DNA from: 2-12-FULL-60-25 sp964638165
GTDB lineage: Bacteria; Patescibacteriota; Patescibacteriia; 2-12-FULL-60-25
Direction of reading: 5' to 3'
DNA: 9,375 bases
Assembly (NCBI GenBank): GCA_964638165.1
Contig: CAZWYJ010000045.1
Coordinates: forward strand, 1 to 9,375
Part shown: positions 5,378-9,375 of the stretch, in pieces
Layout: every line of letters starts with the position of its first letter
How positions within the stretch are numbered: position 1 is the first letter of the stretch
The notes under the pieces: generated by a model
What the model was told of the DNA's origin: nothing
Databases searched by the model: none
What the model saw: only the letters and a program-made list of their open reading frames with translations
Made by a program: the position numbers and the translations under genes

Positions 5378-6709
5378 TTACACCTTCAGCTTCTTCTGAA
5401 CTTCCTGCACGATTTTCTTGGAATCCACGGTTTCCTGCGTGCCGGCGTCCATATCGCGGATGATGGCCGTGCCGTCGAGGACTTCCTTTTGCCCCACGAT
5501 GATCGCCCACTTGGCTCCGCGCTTATTCGCGAGCTCCATCTGCGCCTTGATCGCATCCTTGGAGAGCGAACAGGACGCGCGAATGCCACTTGACCGTAGC
5601 TCTTCGAAGATCGCGAAGGCCTTCTTCCGCCCCTGATCGCCAAGCTGCGCCACAAAGACATCTCGCGATTCCACCTTGGAGCCCAATTCCGGATCAAGTT
5701 CCTTCATGCGATTGACGATGCGGTCAATGCCGAGCGAAAATCCACATGCCGGCGTAGGATTGCCACCGATCGTTTCGAGCAAGCCGTCATATCGCCCACC
5801 GCCACCCAAAGCGAGTTTGGAAGCATCCGGATCTTCAGACACGGCGAAGACCTCAAAGACGGTCTTGGTGTAGTAGTCCAATCCGCGTACGAGATACGGA
5901 TCGAGCTGATACGGAACGCCCATCTCGTCGAGGTATTCCAAAACCTGCATGAAGTGTCCCTTGGATTCCTCATCGAGCCAGTCAACGATCTGCGGAGCCT
6001 CTTGCTTGAGCTCATCCATAATCGGATCTTTCGAATCAAGTAGACGGAGGGGATTCTTCAAGAGACGCTTCTTATCATCTTCCGAAAGCTTGTGTCGCTT
6101 GGTACGGAAGTACGCCACGAGGGCATTCTTGTAATTCGCGCGACTCTCCGGCGTTCCAATGGAATTGATGTGCACGAGCGCATTCACGCCAACGCTCTCC
6201 AAAACCTTCCAGGCCAAAAAGACCTGCTGCGCGTCAACGACCGGCGACTTGTCGCCGATGCTCTCGCAACCGAACTGCGTGAACTGACGATAGCGCCCGG
6301 ATTGCGGACGATCGTGGCGGTACATCTGGCTCCAGTACCACAACCGTACCGGCTGCGGACGATTGAGCATGCCGTGCTGAATGTAGGCGCGAGCAACCGG
6401 AGCCGTGCCCTCCGGACGGAGCGTGACCTTTTCACCGCCGGCCGTCTCAAACGAGTACATCTCTTTCTCCACGAGATCCGTGGCCTTACCAACCGCACGC
6501 ACGAAGAGCGATGTTTCCTCGATCACCGGCGTCTCAACGCGCTCATACTCGTAATCTTGAGAAAGACTGCGCGCGACATCGTAGATCGCGTCACGGTAGG
6601 CCCAATCCGGACTCAAAATATCACGCATGCCCCGAATGAGAACCGGAGGTGCGATCTTACGCTTTGCTGAAGACGCTTCTGTCTTCTTTGCAGGTTTCTT
6701 GCTTGGCAT
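5378..6709 (-). CDS. hisS: Histidyl-tRNA synthetase
   Basis: This 443-residue class II synthetase charges tRNA-His with histidine in the cytoplasm. The landmarks run in order: RGMRDILSPD (26-35), RPEGTAPVARAY (98-109), motif 2 YRHDRPQSGRYRQF (130-143), the histidine-binding segment LVRGLDYYTKTVFE (273-286), GGGGRYDGL (302-310), motif 3 ACGFSLGIDRI (321-331) and the anticodon-binding domain (about 349-443). Length is normal for the family. Two details differ from the E. coli enzyme: ERPQ is DRPQ and QFHQ is QFTQ. A Lys/Ala/Pro-rich N-terminal extension of about 22 residues precedes the catalytic fold. The ATG at 6709 has no SD; a TAGATGG repeat lies just upstream. Confidence 0.97.
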   Translation of the reverse strand: MPSKKPAKKTEASSAKRKIAPPVLIRGMRDILSPDWAYRDAIYDVARSLSQDYEYERVETPVIEETSLFVRAVGKATDLVEKEMYSFETAGGEKVTLRPEGTAPVARAYIQHGMLNRPQPVRLWYWSQMYRHDRPQSGRYRQFTQFGCESIGDKSPVVDAQQVFLAWKVLESVGVNALVHINSIGTPESRANYKNALVAYFRTKRHKLSEDDKKRLLKNPLRLLDSKDPIMDELKQEAPQIVDWLDEESKGHFMQVLEYLDEMGVPYQLDPYLVRGLDYYTKTVFEVFAVSEDPDASKLALGGGGRYDGLLETIGGNPTPACGFSLGIDRIVNRMKELDPELGSKVESRDVFVAQLGDQGRKKAFAIFEELRSSGIRASCSLSKDAIKAQMELANKRGAKWAIIVGQKEVLDGTAIIRDMDAGTQETVDSKKIVQEVQKKLKV

Positions 6710-6723
6710 AAATTGGTAGGTAG

Positions 6724-6751
6724 TAGATGGTAGATGGTAGATGGTAGGTGG
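6724..6751. repeat. Heptamer tandem repeat upstream of hisS
   Basis: Three perfect TAGATGG units (6724-6744) are followed by one variant, TAGGTGG (6745-6751). The flanks carry an eight-base inverted repeat, GTAGGTAG (6716-6723) and CTACCTAC (6766-6773). The array begins 15 bases before the hisS start and takes the place where an SD would be. Heptamers are not a multiple of three and the array is outside any gene. Confidence 0.8.
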
Positions 6752-6799
6752 TGAAGAGGCATTTTCTACCTACTTCTTTTCATTCCGCTTGAATATCTT

Positions 6800-6875
6800 A
6801 GAGCCTGTTGAAAAAGGATGGATTCCGCATCCCGATGTCTATCGGGAAAGGAAGCCGCCTTTTTCAAAAGGCTCT
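6800..6875. repeat. Nested palindrome between lepB and hisS
   Basis: AGAGCCTGTTGAAAAAGG (6800-6817) is complementary to CCTTTTTCAAAAGGCTCT (6858-6875) at 17 of 18 positions. Inside lie GGATTCC (6820-6826) with GGAAGCC (6850-6856), six of seven, and a perfect CCCGAT (6831-6836) with ATCGGG (6841-6846) around a four-base loop. It begins four bases after the lepB stop. Its layered layout and TTGAAAAA arm recall the repeats at 2202 and 4779, but the rest of the sequence is unrelated. On the minus strand the inner stems are followed closely by CCTTTTTC, so it may also end lepB transcription. Confidence 0.75.
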
Positions 6876-6879
6876 CACA

Positions 6880-7506
6880 TTAATTTCCCGTATACACTGG
6901 ACGATCAAACATAGTCCATCGGTCAAACGGCCATCCGCGAAGCCATACGCGACCCACGATATCCGTCCGCTGAATCGCCCCGAAGTATCGCGAATCCAAA
7001 CTCGATCCGCGATTATCTCCCATCACGAAGTATTCTCCGGTCTTGAGCGTGAGCGTCCGGCGCGTTGGAGACGAGACCCCTCCTTCGTCCAGATACGAAC
7101 CCTCATCAAGGGCAAGGCCGTTCGGGTGCTGATCATTGTAGATCTTCACTTCCGTTTCCGTGACCTCGACCGTTTCACCCGGGAGGCCGATCACGCGCTT
7201 GATGAAGTACTGCTTCGGATCCATGGGATAGCGAAAGACGACAATATCTCCGCGCGACGGGTCCGTGAATCGGTATGAGAGCTCATCAATGATGAGGTAC
7301 TCATGATCAAAGAAGCTCGGCTCCATGGAAGCCCCTTTGACGTAAAACGGCTGGATGAGGAAGTAGCGAACCGGAATGATGATCGCCAGGGAAACCGCAG
7401 CAACCTGAATGAGCTCAAAAACGAAGGCGACAAAACCGGAACGCGTGGAAATATTCGTAACGTCTGGAGCGGGAGCGGATGATTGACGACGGAGGGAAAA
7501 CTTCAT
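6880..7506 (-). CDS. lepB: Signal peptidase I
   Basis: The 208-residue membrane protease cuts signal peptides from exported proteins on the outer face of the membrane. One membrane helix (about 25-52) is followed by KGASMEPSF with the catalytic Ser60. GDIVVFRYP (86-94) and YFIKRVIGLPGE (100-111) follow, the latter with the general-base Lys103, then MGDNRGSSLDSRYFG (162-176). All are standard S26 family boxes. Length fits the small Gram-positive-like form with one anchor. The ATG at 7506 has no SD, but a plausible promoter lies just upstream. It follows a secreted peptidase gene and lies in the same direction as the pilin genes, whose products are likely clients (inference). Confidence 0.96.
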   Translation of the reverse strand: MKFSLRRQSSAPAPDVTNISTRSGFVAFVFELIQVAAVSLAIIIPVRYFLIQPFYVKGASMEPSFFDHEYLIIDELSYRFTDPSRGDIVVFRYPMDPKQYFIKRVIGLPGETVEVTETEVKIYNDQHPNGLALDEGSYLDEGGVSSPTRRTLTLKTGEYFVMGDNRGSSLDSRYFGAIQRTDIVGRVWLRGWPFDRWTMFDRPVYTGN

Positions 7507-7530
7507 GCGTGTAAGGTTAATTCAAAAGGA

Positions 7531-7559
7531 ATCTTACCTGAAAAATCAAGCTCTGTCGA
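7531..7559 (-). promoter_or_regulatory. Sigma70-type promoter of lepB
   Basis: On the minus strand TCGACA (7559-7554, five of six consensus bases), a 17-base spacer and TAAGAT (7536-7531, four of six) lie ahead of lepB. A start near 7524 would leave a leader of about 18 bases with no SD. Confidence 0.5.
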
Positions 7560-7621
7560 GGGCTTAAAAAGCTCTCAACTTCGGGGAAAAATGGAAATTA
7601 CCACTTCTGCTTTCGTCACCC

Positions 7622-7644
7622 GCGCTTTACATTATCTCAAGCGC
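7622..7644 (-). other. Small hairpin downstream of the C39 peptidase gene
   Basis: GCGCTT (7622-7627) pairs with AAGCGC (7639-7644) around 11 bases. It lies 22 bases after the peptidase stop codon. No T-run follows in either direction, so it is at best a weak 3'-end structure. A second imperfect pair, GAGGGCTT with AAGCTCTC, lies next to the lepB promoter. Confidence 0.35.
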
Positions 7645-7665
7645 TAAAACCCAAACCCCAGATAC

Positions 7666-8385
7666 CTATTTCCCCACCTCCAACCCAACGTGATCGAAGA
7701 AAGATGTCCGATACTGAAACTCGTCCCAGGGTTCGTAGCGCAGGGACGTGAGAGGATCAATCACGTACACGCCCTCGATCCGGTCCGAAGAACCGCGATA
7801 ACCTACGATAACGGTCGTGTGCTCGTACATCGGAGCGGAGATTTGTTTTCCATCAGGCGTATTCCACGTTGTCACGGAGGGATTCCGACCGAGCACGGTC
7901 CAGACGATGATCGGATGACCCCTGCTCAATGCAACATCAATAGCTTTCGGATCATTCACGCGAATGCGTGTCGTCGAGGCATAGTCGTTCCCGACAACGG
8001 AGAGCGGTCCGATGAAGACGCCGTAGCCACTCGCGGGCATGCGACCGTCCACATTCCCGACATACCCCTTACTCGGATCACCCCAGACAATGCCGGACAA
8101 TGTGCGTCGCTTCGGCGTACTGTCTTTCGGCAGACCTCGCCACAAATCCCGTTCCGAAACATCAACGCCGATACCAAGGAGTGCGGAACGGAGCGAGGCG
8201 ACTTCACAAGAAAGCGCGTGCTCCTGCCGATGGAATGGAACATTAAACAAGAACGCGCGGGCATTCGGCTGCCAGCCCGGTGCGCCGATCGGAAGTTCCG
8301 CGGATCGAACGCGCGCCGGAGAGAGCGCACTGAAGACGAAACAGCATGCGAGGAGGACGGGGAGGATAAGCGTTCGGATCTTCAT
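7666..8385 (-). CDS. Secreted C39-family (C39_2-like) cysteine peptidase
   Basis: The 239-residue protein starts with a signal peptide (about 1-29; basic MKIR, hydrophobic 6-21). The mature part carries a papain-like C39 fold: VPFHRQEHALSCEVASL (49-65) supplies Gln54 for the oxyanion hole and the nucleophile Cys60. GIVWGDPSKGYVGNVDG (98-114) is a segment often seen in this subfamily. YEHTTVIVGY (187-196) gives His189, and VIDPL (208-212) gives Asp210. The whole predicted triad is present, so it should be active at or outside the membrane. Its substrate is unknown. No transporter with a fused C39 domain is nearby, so bacteriocin leader processing is not supported. The ATG at 8385 has no SD. 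lepB follows after 159 bases. Confidence 0.85.
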   Translation of the reverse strand: MKIRTLILPVLLACCFVFSALSPARVRSAELPIGAPGWQPNARAFLFNVPFHRQEHALSCEVASLRSALLGIGVDVSERDLWRGLPKDSTPKRRTLSGIVWGDPSKGYVGNVDGRMPASGYGVFIGPLSVVGNDYASTTRIRVNDPKAIDVALSRGHPIIVWTVLGRNPSVTTWNTPDGKQISAPMYEHTTVIVGYRGSSDRIEGVYVIDPLTSLRYEPWDEFQYRTSFFDHVGLEVGK

Positions 8386-8416
8386 ACAATACAGGTTTCT
8401 GACGAATAATCTTCTT

Positions 8417-9375
8417 CTAAAAGCTCGCTGAAAGACGGCGACGGATCGCGAAACGGAACCACTGCCGATCCGCGCGACGACGAAACCACAGACCGAGCGC
8501 GATCAAGCCATCAATCGCGACGGGCGCAAAAGAGAATGTCCACGCGTACGAAAACAATGGTGGCAACATCCATACAAAGAAGCCGAGCGCGAATGGAAAC
8601 AAAAGGAGCGCGACAAACGTCGCTAACCGACTCGGACGGAGGAGCCACTCACGCAGAATCAGACCGGACAGAGACGCACGGAGATCAGCGGGAAATTTTC
8701 CCACTGATGCCAAGGCATGGAGGCGCGAACGAAGACCCGTCCATTCATCCGCAAAACGTAAGAGAGGATACGCAACCGCGGAACAGCCAAAAATAAACCC
8801 GGCGAAAAACAAGGACCCGGAAGCGACGAGATTCGCGGAAACCCATGCGAGCCAACAGACCGGCAAGATGAGCGTCGCGTACGGAAACAGCGTGCGTACA
8901 CGCCAACGACGCGTATGCCCTGCACGGCGCAACGCCTTCCAATGCACGATCCCCTGCCACGCCTGTTCGCCGAGGACCGCGATCACCATCCCCAATCCCG
9001 GAGACCATCGGCTTACGAGAAACGCGCACGGACCGACAATGAGCGCCGCACGGATCGCGCGAGCCTTCCATGCAGACGGTGGTCTCGCGTCATCCGCATG
9101 AATACGATGATGCAGGTACGCGGCGGAAAGCGGAGCCAAGGCTTCATTCAAATGAGCAACTTCGGCGAGATGCGCGTCCGAAACGCCCTGAGATTCAATG
9201 TCCGCGAGCATAGACCGGATCATGGTCGGCGCCGCTTCCTGAATCGTCCGAACGTCTTGATACAGATTCGCCCCGGCGTCCTGCGCATCAAGCAACTCAT
9301 CATCCGTAAATACCGGAACGACATTCTCGAAGATGAGATGCGAGAGCCACGGCTCATACGCTCCGCCCTGCGTGG
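8417..9375 (-). CDS. Unrecognised polytopic membrane protein (N-terminus beyond window)
   Basis: The frame is open from the TAG at 8417 to the window edge (318 residues seen), so the start is missing. A TTG at 9295 is possible but unneeded, because the reading frame upstream stays open and protein-like (EPWLSHLIFENVVPVF). The first 100 or so visible residues are soluble and mostly helical. About five or six hydrophobic segments follow (residues near 107-120, 124-143, 161-183, 186-206, 250-269 and 272-296). A 28-residue soluble stretch separates the fourth and fifth. The tail is rich in arginine (FRRRADRQWFRFAIRRR), which suggests a cytoplasmic C-terminus. I see no catalytic motif and do not recognise the family. 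It lies 31 bases before the C39 peptidase gene and may be cotranscribed with it. Confidence 0.7.
   Translation of the reverse strand, partial: TQGGAYEPWLSHLIFENVVPVFTDDELLDAQDAGANLYQDVRTIQEAAPTMIRSMLADIESQGVSDAHLAEVAHLNEALAPLSAAYLHHRIHADDARPPSAWKARAIRAALIVGPCAFLVSRWSPGLGMVIAVLGEQAWQGIVHWKALRRAGHTRRWRVRTLFPYATLILPVCWLAWVSANLVASGSLFFAGFIFGCSAVAYPLLRFADEWTGLRSRLHALASVGKFPADLRASLSGLILREWLLRPSRLATFVALLLFPFALGFFVWMLPPLFSYAWTFSFAPVAIDGLIALGLWFRRRADRQWFRFAIRRRLSASF

Noticed and set aside
7690..8409. A 239-codon plus-strand open frame
   Set aside because: It is antisense to the C39 peptidase, which has a complete catalytic set. The plus-strand product is a basic, low-information shadow.
8511..8525. 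Extra copy of the repeat arm (TCGCGACGGGC)
   Set aside because: The 11-base match lies inside the membrane protein gene, encodes normal protein and has no TTGAAAAA arm or partner arm.
1..9375. UGA recoded as glycine
   Set aside because: UGA ends yqeY and the short pilin at the expected family lengths, and the long genes contain no in-frame UGA.

Overview
The window looks like a chromosomal segment of a Patescibacteria (CPR) bacterium. Three features suggest this: tandem type IV secretion pilin-like proteins fused to Ig-like domains, a cysteine peptidase of the C39 type common in that group, and weak use of Shine-Dalgarno (SD) sequences. The phylum within CPR cannot be fixed from sequence alone. 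UGA, UAG and UAA all serve as stops, so the UGA=Gly code of Gracilibacteria and Absconditabacteria does not apply. Base composition is moderately GC-rich by eye.

All nine genes lie on the minus strand, so transcription runs from high to low coordinates. In transcription order they are: a 3'-complete, 5'-cut polytopic membrane protein (9375-8417); a secreted C39-type cysteine peptidase (8385-7666); signal peptidase I lepB (7506-6880); histidyl-tRNA synthetase hisS (6709-5378); ribosomal protein bS21 rpsU (5154-4900); a GatB/YqeY protein (4749-4303) closed by a clear intrinsic terminator; then a pilin cluster made of a pilin-Ig fusion (4187-2343), a short pilin (2193-1777) and a very long pilin-Ig-TIG fusion (1780 to the window edge). 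No tRNA, rRNA, CRISPR array, transposase or phage gene was seen, and no gap between genes exceeds 300 bases.

The right-hand part is secretion and housekeeping: LepB would process the signal peptides of the peptidase and possibly of the pilins. The rpsU-yqeY pair is a linkage found in many bacteria; here it has its own good sigma70-type promoter, a foldable leader and a UUG start behind the strongest SD of the window. The left-hand part encodes what I infer to be a cell-surface fibre or adhesin assembly: three paralogous two-helix pilin modules, one bare and two carrying large extracellular beta-sandwich tails. The last two genes are coupled by an ATGA overlap.

The intergenic spaces hold long nested palindromes. 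Two of them (2202-2333 and 4779-4889) share nearly identical arms around different cores, so they form a dispersed repeat family. A third (6800-6875) has the same architecture but a different sequence. A heptamer tandem repeat lies just upstream of hisS.
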